From: Pterois miles
Lineage: Eukaryota; Chordata; Actinopteri; Perciformes; Scorpaenidae
Length of the DNA: 64,000 nucleotides
Direction of reading: 5' to 3'
NCBI GenBank assembly: GCA_947000775.1
Contig: CAMQGK010000567.1
Location: 23,280,001 to 23,344,000, forward strand
Below the pieces are notes generated by a model that saw only the letters and a list, made by a program, of their open reading frames with translations, had not been told where the DNA came from and ran no database searches. Every line of letters begins with the position of its first letter. The stretch's first letter is position 1. The position numbers and the translations under genes were made by a program. Below, one piece after another: positions 10,569 through 21,500 of the stretch.

Positions 10569-11709
10569 CTGGAAAAAAAAAAAAATCAGACATAAATCAT
10601 GAGCATTCATCACTCCAAATACAAAATAATGATTTATAGCAGCAACTAATTTACCTCTAAAATAAAATGCGCATCATTTCTTCTTGTATTAAATGTGAGG
10701 ACATACCTGCATGTTCTGGGTGATGGTGTCCGTCAGTCATCCCTGCCAGTCCTCCCATCCCCGGTTCAGCTTTATACATGTGATGTGCCAGCTCTGCTCC
10801 TGAGTCTGAGTCGCTCTGTCCTGGTTTCATGTTCTTTCGTCGCCGAGGCTGGTACTTGTAGTCCGGGTGATCTTTCTTGTGCTGAACCCGAAGCCTTTCT
10901 GCTTCATCTACAAACGGCCTTTTCTCACCTTCTGAGAGCAAACTATGGTGGAAAAAAAAAAGATAAAACATTAAAATGTGTGCAGACAACCAAAACAAAA
11001 ATAAAAAGATGAAAGTGTTAGATGACCCTAGTTACTTTAGAGCTTTTTATTTTTTTGTCAAGAGGTCAGAAGAAATGCCAATTTTATTTTTTATTTAAAA
11101 TCTTCTAAATAATTTGCATTCAAATTCAAAACTTTTTGAAATATAGTCCAATCTATATTTCTTTGGATTTGCCAAAGCAAAAATATTATTTCATCTCCAT
11201 GCCCAAACCTACAGCTCTGAGAGTCCTTTATAGTTATTTTTGTTTTAATAATGCTAATTTACACCCTCTTTATAAAAGCAAATGTTGCCTTACCGCCACA
11301 GTTTCCCCAGAGTCTTGCTCAGCTCGGCGTTGTGCAGGTGTGGATACTGATCCGCCAGCTTTCTGCGGGCCGCTTGCGCCCAAACCATAAACGCATTCAT
11401 GGGTCTCTTGACGTGAGGTTTGTTCTTCAGGGATCCGTTCCCCCTCACGGGCATGGGCACCAAGGACCAGTCGTATCCTTTGAGGACCTGAGAGACGGCG
11501 TCCCGTATGCATGCTGGGAACCGGTCGTCATCCTCCGAGTCCAGCTTCTTGCCCAAACCGGCGAGCAGGGATCCCTGGCCGTCGGATCCCGTCGGTGAGG
11601 ACGGAGCATCGGAGTCGGACTCGTCCTGGGACATGGAGCTGTTCGTGCCTGACGGACTGCACGGCTGGTCGCTGCCACACTTGTCATGCTCCTCTGTCAT
11701 TTTTAACAT
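9838..11709 (-). CDS. sox8: SOX8, SoxE HMG-box transcription factor (complete, three exons)
   Basis: Joining 11709-11294, 10942-10707 and 10568-9838 gives 1383 nt, 460 aa plus TGA. SOX8 is a nuclear SoxE factor that binds ACAAT-type sites in the DNA minor groove and acts in neural crest, glia and gonad (family knowledge). Visible parts: SoxE dimerisation segment at residues 63-89 (FPACIRDAVSQVLKGYDW); HMG box from residue 99 (HVKRPMNAFMVWAQ) to about 173; basic RRRK end at 172-175; central transactivation region with EFDQYLP at 282-288; a sumoylation-type IKTE at 344-347; a Ser/Tyr-rich C-terminal activation domain ending DQPVYTTLSRP. The N-terminal PCSPSGTNSSMSQDESDSDAP and the C-terminal RRPYGSP..AHSPT..WDQPVYTTL are SOX8-like; SOX9 and SOX10 differ there. 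Length is close to human SOX8 (about 446 aa). All splice sites are GT-AG and both split codons close in frame. Fish a/b paralogue unresolved. Confidence 0.96.
10569..10706 (-). other. sox8: sox8 intron 2
   Basis: A 138-bp GT-AG intron after the first base of Gly218. It has donor GTATGT and a 13-T polypyrimidine run directly before CCAG. Confidence 0.92.
10707..10942 (-). CDS. sox8: sox8 coding exon 2 (second half of HMG box and linker)
   Basis: The acceptor CACCATAG ends at 10943; the first exon base at 10942 completes Arg139 (CG+T). The exon encodes LLSEGEKRPFVDEAERLRVQ onward, the basic end of the HMG box (QPRRRK), the SoxE linker SDSDSGAEL and a His-rich GHHHPEHAG. It ends one base into Gly218, with donor GTATGT at 10706-10701. 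Residue 144 is Gly, where human SOX8, SOX9 and SOX10 carry Ser in the LLxES motif. Confidence 0.95.
10943..11293 (-). other. sox8: sox8 intron 1
   Basis: A 351-bp GT-AG intron with donor GTAAGG, breaking the HMG box after the second base of Arg139. It is AT-rich; no repeat or second gene was seen in it. Confidence 0.92.
11294..11709 (-). CDS. sox8: sox8 coding exon 1 (start codon, dimerisation domain, first half of HMG box)
   Basis: The start is the ATG at 11709-11707 (MLKMTEEHDKC), with A at -3. It is the first in-frame ATG: upstream the frame runs only through non-ATG codons to a TGA. A second ATG three codons on (11700) matches the M..M beginning of other SOX8 proteins and could also be used. 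The exon encodes residues 1-138 plus two bases of Arg139. It ends TGG-CG at 11294, followed by a strong donor GTAAGG at 11293-11288. Interrupting the HMG box at GKLW-R is the typical SoxE intron position. Confidence 0.95.
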
Positions 11710-11975
11710 TATTCGCTCAGCCCCGCGGGGATGAAAATCCGCAAAATCTTCAGTTAAAACCAAAAATCAAACGTTACCACAGCGCGCAGCGGAGTGGCCA
11801 GTGCGCCTTTTACGCACAGTGCGCCACAGTAAATTCCCTGAACAATGTCAGTCAATACGAGTCCGCTGTTTTTCCTGCTGCTCCCTTGTTTGTTTGTCTT
11901 CGTCAGTCGTGTTTTCCTGCGCTGTCATGGGAGGTGCAGCCGTGAAAGTTGTGGTCCACAATGTGAGCTGAGGAG
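11710..11975 (-). other. sox8: probable sox8 5' untranslated region
   Basis: Sequence between the start codon and the position about 30 bp below the TATA-like motif. The upstream end is inferred, not seen. An ACAAT SOX-type core (plus strand 11958-11962) lies near the inferred start site and could allow SoxE auto-regulation (inference). Confidence 0.5.
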
Positions 11976-12130
11976 CTCCACGTTACAGCAACTTGAGTTG
12001 GAGTTTTAAAAGCGTCACTCCGCCCTTCGTCTGTGATTGGCTGGAACAAATCACCACTTTCCCCCATTGGTTCCGGCTTTTATGTGGGCTCATTATTATA
12101 ATGATTTTCTCTTTTTTCTTCCATTGGTGA
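11976..12130 (-). promoter_or_regulatory. sox8: sox8 core promoter: TATA-like motif, GC box and three CCAAT boxes
   Basis: Read on the minus strand toward the gene: CCAAT at 12127-12123, 12070-12066 and 12040-12036, a GGGCGG box at 12025-12020, a GTGACGCT CRE-like half site at 12018-12011, and the TATA-like CTTTTAAAA at about 12012-12004. All three CCAAT boxes face the gene and the two nearest are exactly 30 bp apart. The order and spacing fit an NF-Y-driven promoter initiating near 11975. Confidence 0.6.
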
Positions 12131-13690
12131 CACAGTTCTGTTTTTACTAAAGTTGTGTGAAAATTTAAGAGATTTAATGTCTTTGCTATTATTTATCCAG
12201 AAAATGTAATCTTCATTTTTTTTTAAATGCAACTTAACTTCTAACATTTAGTTATATGATTATTGCAATATAGGCTGATACTGTCTTTATATTTTGCTAT
12301 ATATTGTTACTTTCCTGTTTATTTTGGCAGGAAATAATGTAGTTAGTTAAAAAGTTGTAGCATGCAGAGAATAAAATGAAGGCTGATAATCATTTTTATT
12401 CTCCCATGTATCAGAACAGCTTTTAATTCTGTTAAACATTAAATGGCAAATCTGTCAGTGTTGGTAACAAACTAATTTGCTGCACGGTTGCATAGATGAT
12501 ATATATAGACAGATGTCATTGTCAAAGTGGCAGGATGACTCCTCTCTCTAGTTAGATGATTCTTTCTTTGAGTATAAAACTATAATAATTACTTTTAACT
12601 AATTCCTCAATATTTTTTAGGCAAATTCAATGCTTGATATGAAGCTTTTCACACCTGTCTATCTAATCTAAACAAATGATCACAACTCGGCAACACAAAC
12701 TCTCATTACTGAACCATTTCCTAGCTAAAACGTGTTTACGTAAATAACAAAGGCCTGTGTGAGCCCAGTTTTATCTTTGATAAATGTCCCAAATTCAGAA
12801 GAGGAAGTTTATTCATCCCAGCAGCCTGTTCTGTGATCCATAAGTCACTTCTCACCACCAGTGAAGCAGGCGTTTTGTTTTTTTTATGACACAGACAATA
12901 TAAAGAGCGGAGGAGATAAGATTGAATCACTGCCTTTGTTAAAGGTGTCTTTGTGTTCATGTATTGTGGGATGATTTTTATCACGGGCCTCCCTGTGAAA
13001 AGACAAGGTGTGTTTGTGCTGGACGGCAGTTTGCTTTGCTCGATGCACGCTGCAGGTGGCTGAGGGAAGAGGAGAGCTGGTAGTGTGGAAATAATAGCAA
13101 CTGTGGCTTTTATATACAGCGAGTTTACTGCGAGGCTTGTACAGTAAGGTAAGAAGTTTTCATAGTTTGGATTATATTAACAGTAGGCTTAAGGGCCTCT
13201 CAAGTGAATTTGAATATATCATATTATGTCTGAAGGACATACTAGAAGGATTTTGCCTTTTATAAAAAAAAAGTAATACAAAATGATGGAAGATTTGTAT
13301 CACAAATGTTAAATGAAAGTCAGCCCCGAGCAGCCTGTCTTTCTAACAGCTGCTGTCAAAGCGCTCGGTTGGGTCAAGTTCAGTGCATGTGAGTGTGTGT
13401 GTGTGAACAGACAGACAGGACAGCGGCTGGCTGTCAAACATGAATGACTGTCGTCCCGCTCCACACAGAAAAGTATTTACTGTGGGTGTGCGTACATGTG
13501 TCAGCAGAGAAGACTGTGTGCACATTACATGTCTATCTCACTTGACATTAGGCCAGGGTTAATTATGATAATGAAGTGGAAACCACCACTAATTAATCAA
13601 TTTGCTGTAACACTAAAGACATAATCACTTACACATAATTAAATTGACTGTGTGATTCCTTTAACATCCCCTTTTGGATCTGCAATCTTT
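12131..13690. other. sox8 upstream flank with an enhancer-like AT-rich block
   Basis: No gene. The stretch 13530-13650 is rich in TAATTA/ATTAAT homeodomain-type cores and lacks repeat signatures. The rest is unremarkable. Confidence 0.4.
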
Positions 13691-13845
13691 GTTTGTGTCA
13701 CATGTAATTCTGGAAATCCCTGTTCTCAATCACCGTCGAAACTGAATCAACTGTTCCTGGCTCAAGTCCCACCAAATTTCGTGGAAAACCCTCCGTCAGG
13801 GTTGATGTATCCTGCCGACAGGCAGACAAACAAATGCATCAGTAC
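13690..13845. repeat. probable fragment of a dispersed repeat
   Basis: The words CCACCAAATTTCGTGGAAAA and TCCTGCCGACAGGCAGACAA are familiar from a dispersed animal repeat. This is recognition from memory with no second copy in the window. Confidence 0.3.
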
Positions 13846-13931
13846 TAATCAAAGCAGTGTGCCACAGTTCAAAAGTAGTGCTTCTTTTGGTCTGAGTTTA
13901 TTGTAAAAAATAAACAGCATTATATTTATAC

Positions 13932-14620
13932 TAGGGCTGTCAAAGTTAATGTGATTATAATGCATAAACGCAAATTAATTTTAGCACCACTAATTTCTTT
14001 AACATATTAACGCAGCTTGCAATTTTTAGGTTGTGGCGAGTGAAGACACTGGTATCATATGAAACTAGAAAACCTAATGAATACATCGGTACCAACCATG
14101 TCATACTAGCTCGTCGCAGAGGAGGTTAAATAATGCTGCAAACATAGGCTACATTTTGGCAAGGAAAAACTGTCATGGTCGTATTCAAAGACCTTGACCT
14201 CTGACCTCCAGATATGTGAATGTAAATGGGTTCTATACAGACATGCCCACTTTATGATAATCACAGTCAGTTTGGGGCAAATGATAGTCAAGTCAGCACA
14301 CTGACACTGATTGTTGCTTGTCGGGCTGCAGTTTGCCATGTTATGATTTGAGCATATTTTTTATGCTAAATACAGTACCTGTGCGGGTTTCTGGACAATA
14401 TGTCGTTGTGTTGTATTGTTAATTGATTTCCAATAATAAACAAACATTTGCATAAAGCAGAATATTTACCCACTCCCATGTTAATAAGAGTATTAAATAC
14501 TTGACAAATCTCCCTTATGTATAATTTGAACAGATAAAAAATGTGCGATTAATTTGCAGTTAATTGCATTTAACTATGTAATTAATCATGATTCAATATT
14601 CGAATCGATAGGCAGCCCTA
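13932..14620 (+). mobile_element. hAT-like non-autonomous element, copy 1 (689 bp)
   Basis: Begins TAGGGCTGTCAAAGTTAA and ends in the inverted counterpart GGCAGCCCTA. Flanking 8-mers atttatac and atctgaac match at 5 of 8 positions, a decayed 8-bp duplication. The subterminal ends are AT-rich; the internal part (TGACCTCTGACCTCCAGATA) recurs in the other copies. No transposase. Confidence 0.75.
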
Positions 14621-17600
14621 ATCTGAACATGATTTTAGTAACTGTGGGTTGATTATTGGATCAAGTAAAAGTCAAACATTTTGATGCCGTATTAATACGG
14701 ACAAAATGTCAAAGTCATCTCAGGTAGAATGACACTCAAGGTGAATGAGGAAGAGCTCAGCTAAGCTGTGAGACAGTGTCGGTTTCTGGGCAGAGAGACG
14801 GAGACAGACTGAAACAGACTCCAGCCCCCCCGCCTTCATGCTTCCCTGTATTGTGGGGAGAAACTCTGGCCAGACTTTGTGGGCTCTTGATTAGAAAAGG
14901 AAGGAGCAACAGAAGAGAGGTAACCGCGCATGAACCTTAAGTGTCCCAAAGAACGAAGGAAGGTTTTAATTTTCCTTTTTTTGTGCTAGTTGCATCTCAA
15001 AGGAAAGACCAGGGTAAGGATTTTCAGATTTTATTTTTTTTTTCCTTTTTCAGGCCTTTAGCAGAGCATGTTGACCCATTCCTCCTGGGCCCTAGTCACT
15101 TCTTCTATCCCACATGTAAATTATACTCTCTGGCTTCTAATGTGCATACAAAATTAAATTACACAGGCACCCACAGGCATCTTGCCCCCTTTGGTCTCTG
15201 CTTCTGTGTTTTAATACACTCAGGCACATTTTTTCACTGTTGCCAAGTTATTGGACGGAGTATGTCGAGCAGTTAAATTGGCATAAATTGCCACAGCATT
15301 GTACAGTATTAGGATGATGTGAACCGGATGAGGACTTGGTAAAGGTCATGAAGTTCATAAAAAAATTGGATAAATGTCTGCTATGCATCCAGCAATATAT
15401 TGCATGCGAAACACACAATATAGTATATTCCATATTTAAATGTTTGAGCTTTATGTATAAATTCTGCTTCACAAGAATCCTGATAGCATTTTAAAAAACA
15501 ACTGTGGTAAGCCGTGTCTCTGTAGCCACCGCAGCGCCCTAACCCCAACCCAAACAGCAGGCCTTCATGCTGTTCGGTAATCTCACTGATTGCACACTGA
15601 GTCAGTGTAAACTTACTGAACTGGAGAGACTGGCATGCCCTCGCTCTCACCCAGACGATCCCGACCGCTGCCTAACCACATGTGGAACGAGCTCCTGGGC
15701 TGCTAACAAGCCATGTTTCACCCCAACGCCACATCAACCCCACCACTTCTATCTTTGGTTTCACACACTCAGAAAGACGGTAATTAGTGCAAAATTTACA
15801 GTTGCAGCAAATGCAACTGGAAGGCAAGGATCCAGAGAGAAATCCTATATTTTACAGGACCTGGTACTGTTACATGTTTAGGTTTTCCAGCAGCCAGGTT
15901 CACACGCACATTAAAGCAACCTCTCAGTGATGGATGTACCTACTCCTCCTCTTCTCTACTCATCCCACCCGCTCTGAAAGTTGCATGGTGGATATTTTCC
16001 ATCTTGGTTCACAGCCAAATGTATTTCCCAGGTTTTTTACTTAGCGAGGTCGAGGACCCGGGGATGTTTGACTCCACTGGTTCCAATCACATCCAACCCC
16101 CATGACAGCTGCTGTGCGTTAGGACCTCCCATTGACCTCTGACCCCGCACTATCCTAAATTCATTCTATTAAAACACCATAATGAGGGGTTTACTGGACC
16201 AATTGCAGGTTTTATTTAAACCTATTAGTGGACGCAGAGAGGTGGAGGGTAGGGGGCCGCACCGTGAGGAGGGAAGGAAAGGAAGTTTTGAAGAGATTGA
16301 AGGGGGAGTGTTTGAGACTGAAGGAAACAATTAGTCCAAAAGCGTCTCAGGGTGTGTTTGGCCTTCGGCCACGCTCGTTTTTAATGTCAGGAGTATAAAA
16401 AGAGCTCAAGTGTTTCCAGATTATTTGCAGTGTTTTCTCCCTGACACGACTGTGGGTTTTTTTTTTTTTTGAGGTTTTGCTTGTGATAGCTCTGTGTGTT
16501 CATGTGAACTAGAGATTACAGCAAGAGAGTTGTAGTAGCAAGTCGGTTGGGATCATGTTAAATCATTCTCCAGTTTCCTCGAGGCTTTCCTGTAAATCTT
16601 TGATCTGTCAGAAGGTATCTCAGTCATGCGGTGGCTGCCAAGAACGTGTACAATGTGAAGTGCATAATGGTTGTAGGTGTTAACACGAAGCTTCTGTTTG
16701 AACACTGCCTGAAGGTAAAGCTCAGGATTGATTATCACAGAGAAGTGAACTTCCATCTAGTATTCCATGTGTTCTCCTGGCATGACAGCAGAAATGCTGA
16801 GACGCTCAGCAGGGATGACACTTCTCATGGTGTATCTTGTCCCGGAGTTGTCCCAAGAGAAGCGTTTGTGATCTACAACCCCCCTTTCTCTGTCTTTCTT
16901 CCCTCTCATCTCTGCGGCATATGTTCTGAATAAAACTTGCGGTGCGCTCAGTCTTCCACATTGTCTACTTTTTTGATCCTTGATTCTCATAAATCATCTC
17001 CCTAATTTGCCCCGTGAATTAGATGGTGCGGGACATGTAGACAGTTAGGACGGGGCGGCGAGAGAACAGAGAGCCCACCCCTTTGACTTTTACGGGAAAT
17101 GGGAGGCCGATCAACAAAAGCGCGACTATTTAGAGGACTCGTCTGGGGCTGCGGGGACTTTGCCTCAGAGCGCTAAGATAACTGTGGTCGATTGTTTTTA
17201 TTTGTGGATAATTAAAACAAGAATAAAAAGCCATTTGCACTGCTCATTTTTATGTTCCCCCTTTTTATGACTGAGAAAATGTGCACATGCATACACGTTT
17301 ACACACACACAGTGTGTAGCAAGTGAGCGCCGTGCACACAGTATGAAACCTAAATCTCTTGTGTGTAATTCATATATTACAGGCTAATTTATAAGCTATG
17401 AAAATGATAACTGGTGAAGTGGATCGAATTCTCCAATTAGGCTTTCAGTGTGCCAGCCAAGACTTTCTATGTTTATGAGCAGCAGTTAGTCTGTCTGTCT
17501 CCAGCCTGTCTGTAACCTCTAATAGAAACGCTACAGTGAAAAACACATCAGCACACCTGCTGCTAACTGCATGAGGAGGCGGAGTGCGTTGTGAACATCT

Positions 17601-18250
17601 GAATCCATGTTGTAATATATTGTACAATCTAACAGAAATAATTGCTGTGCTGGTCATATTAATGCACACTTGGTTAGTGCTTTAGCATTCAATCAAAAGT
17701 GACTGAAAAGTGAAAAATATGACTTCACTTTCGTACATAGTGCATACATAGTTATAGATTAGCATTAATGCATTTATGGGTAGGAAGACGAATGTCTGAA
17801 AATGCAGAAATACATCACACTCCCCATCCTCCTCCATAACATGCTGTCTTTTGTCAACACGTATCCGTGTACCCCCATAAACATTCATCAGGGTCTGCCT
17901 TACTGACCAGAGAAACCAACATTATCCAGAGAATAGCACGATGCACGGACACGGTCAACTACTGCACGCAGCCTCAGATCTGTTATCAAAGATGCTCACA
18001 TGAATTCATGCTACCTGACATGTTATTGCCATACAAGAGGAATACAGCTTAGCATTGCTCTTTCTCAACTGGCTAGGGCAGCAGCTTATGTGATCTATCA
18101 GTTTTTGTTGTAACCAAGCCCCCAGGAAGAGCACTGGTTGTTGATGCCAATCTTTGTAGTGTCCGTCACGTTATGCCATTGGGCCCAAAAAGTCTTCCCA
18201 GTACGAACATTTGAATCTCCCTTATTTAAATCATTAGGTCCTAAAAATTG
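14621..18250. other. non-coding, no gene recognised
   Basis: Includes poly-T at 16449-16462, a short CA tract near 17300, and repeat-poor blocks at about 16020-16480 and 16960-17270 (containing GGGGCGGCG) that could be regulatory. No coding exon supported. Confidence 0.45.
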
Positions 18251-18555
18251 TAAAATGCACTAATAGTTGAATCTAGAGTTATTTCCCTTCCTCTGTTAAT
18301 GTGAATGAGACCCAGACTGATTCTGGAGCGAGGGCTGGCAGGCGTTAGCAAGCCATGACAACAGCGTGACAGCTTTGACCCCGTGACCCAGCCATGTGAC
18401 CGAGCGGATGCTACTGCGCCTGCATGGATGCAGAAGAGAGCCAGAGGATCCGGGTACTTTTCCATTTGGAAGTTGGGCCATTTTGGCATCATACGCCACT
18501 GAGCAACTGCTATAGGAATGAAGGAGGCTGTATCTAGTTTTCTTAATACAACCAT
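18250..18555. repeat. probable dispersed repeat of fish genomes
   Basis: The words TTCCATTTGGAAGTTGGGCC and CGCCACTGAGCAACTG..ATAGGAATGAA look like a common teleost interspersed repeat, recognised from memory. No second copy in this window. Confidence 0.35.
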
Positions 18556-21500
18556 GGTTGTAATCAGTTATAATTGGTTGCTTGAGTGGTCCAGGGGTAG
18601 ATGAGTCGACACAATCTCACTCCAGACTTGTCAAATGCCGCCATTCAGTCAGTGCCCCTCCGCTTCAGATGCCACTCAGGTACAGGTAGCCCTCTAGCGT
18701 TAGTACTGGATGCGTCAGGGACAGTGTGTCAATATACTTTCATTACATGTATAGTATCCTCTCAAAATAATCTCCCATTTTCACAGGAAGTTATGTGTAC
18801 AACAGCGTTAGAAAGCGAAAATGATTGTGGTTGACATTAACTTCGCTGACTCAAGACTCACGTGACTAACGAGTGATTAACGACTGACACGACAAAATAA
18901 TGAAACCTTTACTTTTAGTAACCAGCTGTCTCCCAGTTGAAGTCCTGTGTTTGTTTGACCCTTCAAATCTCATTTGCTCTGACTGTTGAATAATGGTGGC
19001 ACGGTTTACATTGGAGTTATTTGAAAGCTGGGTGCGTCACATACCGTCGTTTTTGTGCATCTGCATCCAATGCAGAGGAACACCAACACCAAAAGAGGAG
19101 CAATGTGTATCCAGTAGTTTGATTGCTAACATTAGCCACTAAGCCTACATTCAGGAATCAGCTGGAGGGTGTGTGAACCTAGCTTCGCTGCAAAAACAGG
19201 ACTTCTGGAGTGCTAACTCTAAGCTAGGTGTTGATGGTTAGTTAACACCTCCGAAATGTAAACCAGACAGTCTTGTTTTTTTGCTTGATAAACATGTTAA
19301 ATACATACAGGATGTATGGTGTGTGTGCGTATGACGGCTTTGACAAAGTTCATAGTAATATAACCATTTTACTTTTGTTCTTGATTAATTAGTAAAATAA
19401 TGCAATTACTTTTTCAGTGAGTAATGAGTAATTGATGACGTTTTACTTGTCCAACACTGACATGAAAATAGCCAGAGGCAGCACTAAGTCAGTCTAGCTG
19501 TTATGTTTTTGATCTATGCACGGTCTCCTTGGTCTTTACCATGTCCCGACTGGATATTTCATTCTTCATCCATTACATGCTGTATGGCTACCAACTGTCA
19601 CACATCATCACTTGCCTCAGGCAGGTAAAGAAGGAAGCACTTGTTAACTGTTTCCACTGGTTGTAGATACAGGGTATTTCCTGGTACCCACTTCACTAAT
19701 TCCAACTGTTTACCTGGCTGCCGCAGACATGCAAAAGAGTGGCTCATGCTGTAGCTTTCAGGTGCTTCATACAAAGACCAATCAGAAATCAGCAGTATTC
19801 GTGTTGAGTAGTTGTGGGGAGTTTTGGCCATGACTGCATGGTGGTGCAGGTCACATGGTGTGGGTGTCCAGGGTCACAAAGGTCACTTCCTGTTCCCTTT
19901 AAAGAGGTGCAGAGAAGCTGGGCACAAAAGAGACCACGGAAGTACTTCTGTAGAACGGAGGACATAAAGAGTCTTTTCAGCCGACCACCGAGTCTGACCC
20001 TTTTCATTCACAGAGGAATTTTCCTAAAAGCAGCTTTCTTTGGAAACGTATCTCTCTCCTGCACCTTCTGCTGTGTGTTCATACTAATTCTGACCAGCCT
20101 TATCACTAAAATATGTTGTTTCTGTTGAATGACACTTTAACAGAGAATCCAGTGTTGCGTAAACAGACTCATCAGTTTTGGTGAAGTTTGGAGTGTTAAA
20201 CCTCTACTGACTGGTGACTCAGCTCTGAGGACTAACAGTGTGTAGATTAAATTACATATCTGCAGAAGATGGACAAATCAACATTTGATTCCACTGACCT
20301 TGGATTTCATCTCTCTGTGTGTCTGTCTTGTACTGGTGCCATCATGTCCACTTCAAGATCACCATTTTTTGTAATTTCAGGATGTTTATTCCAATTCAAC
20401 TATTTTAGCCAAACTGAAGGCATATCGAGCACCCCCGCCCCTGCTCTACCTGCCTCTTGTGTCTCCTAATGGCAGCCCTTGGGACAGCTTTGGCTCCATT
20501 TAACATAAAATATAAATCTGCTGAGCTATAGGGTCCCTCATTTAACAAGATGCTGCTTTATGGCGCTGTGCAAAACTCGGCCTCCTTTTTATGGATTATA
20601 TGAAGAATATGTCATTGTCGGTTTATGTGATTGAGTATTGCGTTCATACTTTAGAGCTCTTAGCTCCCCTGTTTGGTTGCGAGGATTAATTCATCATCTC
20701 TAATTTGACAATGATATGAGTCTCTAAAGCCAGACTATGCATCCAATGGTGCAACAGCAGAGTCCTCTTAATTGGAGAAATTGTTTATATTCTGCATTTA
20801 CAATGTGTGCATGGTTGTGTTACAGCATATGAGTCGCCCATGAGTTGTCCACATGTGCTTTTGGATAAATTGGAACCAAATTTAATCAGAAGCAATGACC
20901 TCGCCTCCCACCCCACCCCAACAGCCAGATTTTTGCTTCATGGGTGCGTTTATGGCCTCAAACTCAGGTACATATATTTATGATGGCAGTAAAGTGGGCC
21001 ACTGTAGTTAATCTCCTAATGACGTCTCCTTTCCTCTGCCACCAGTGAGTCTGGGTTCGGGCCACAGGGACCGATCGCTGGAGACAGGACAGGGGTGGGG
21101 GGGGCTTGTTTTTGGGGATGCAAATTCCGCAGAGCGGGGCTTAAACTGAGGTGGGTTTGCAGACGAGAGGGTGGTACAGCATGAGACGGGGCCTTGCTTT
21201 TTTACCGTGTAGTTTGGAGTGCAAAATGTATGTGACATGGCGTATTCCAGAGGCGTGAGATCCATTGCAAGTGCAAGTGCCGGGGGGAGATTTCACTAAT
21301 GGGAAACAAATGGGCCACACTTCTCGGCTCTTGTCACTTTCTATCTGTGAGGCAGCTTTCTCTTTTTGTTTTTTTCTTTTTAGGGCATTTATTTGCAAAG
21401 ATTTGTTTTGCATACACCTTTTTAAACTGCTTATTTAAATGACATGCACTGGTCAAACCATGCAGTCTACCTTTTGCATACATGCATGTGCACAGGTGTG

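Noticed and set aside
9955..10602. Plus-strand and alternate-frame open frames across sox8 exon 3
   Set aside because: Shadows of the GC-rich sox8 coding exon.
9838..11709. Gene is sox9 or sox10
   Set aside because: The serine-rich N-terminus, the lack of a Pro/Gln/Ala-rich region, and the RRPYGSP..AHSPT..WDQPVYTTL C-terminus are SOX8-like; SOX9 has a PQA segment and ends differently.
11710..11763. 18-residue N-terminal extension of sox8
   Set aside because: The extension starts at TTG, not ATG, and is preceded by an in-frame stop. The ATG at 11709 matches the MLxM start of SOX8.
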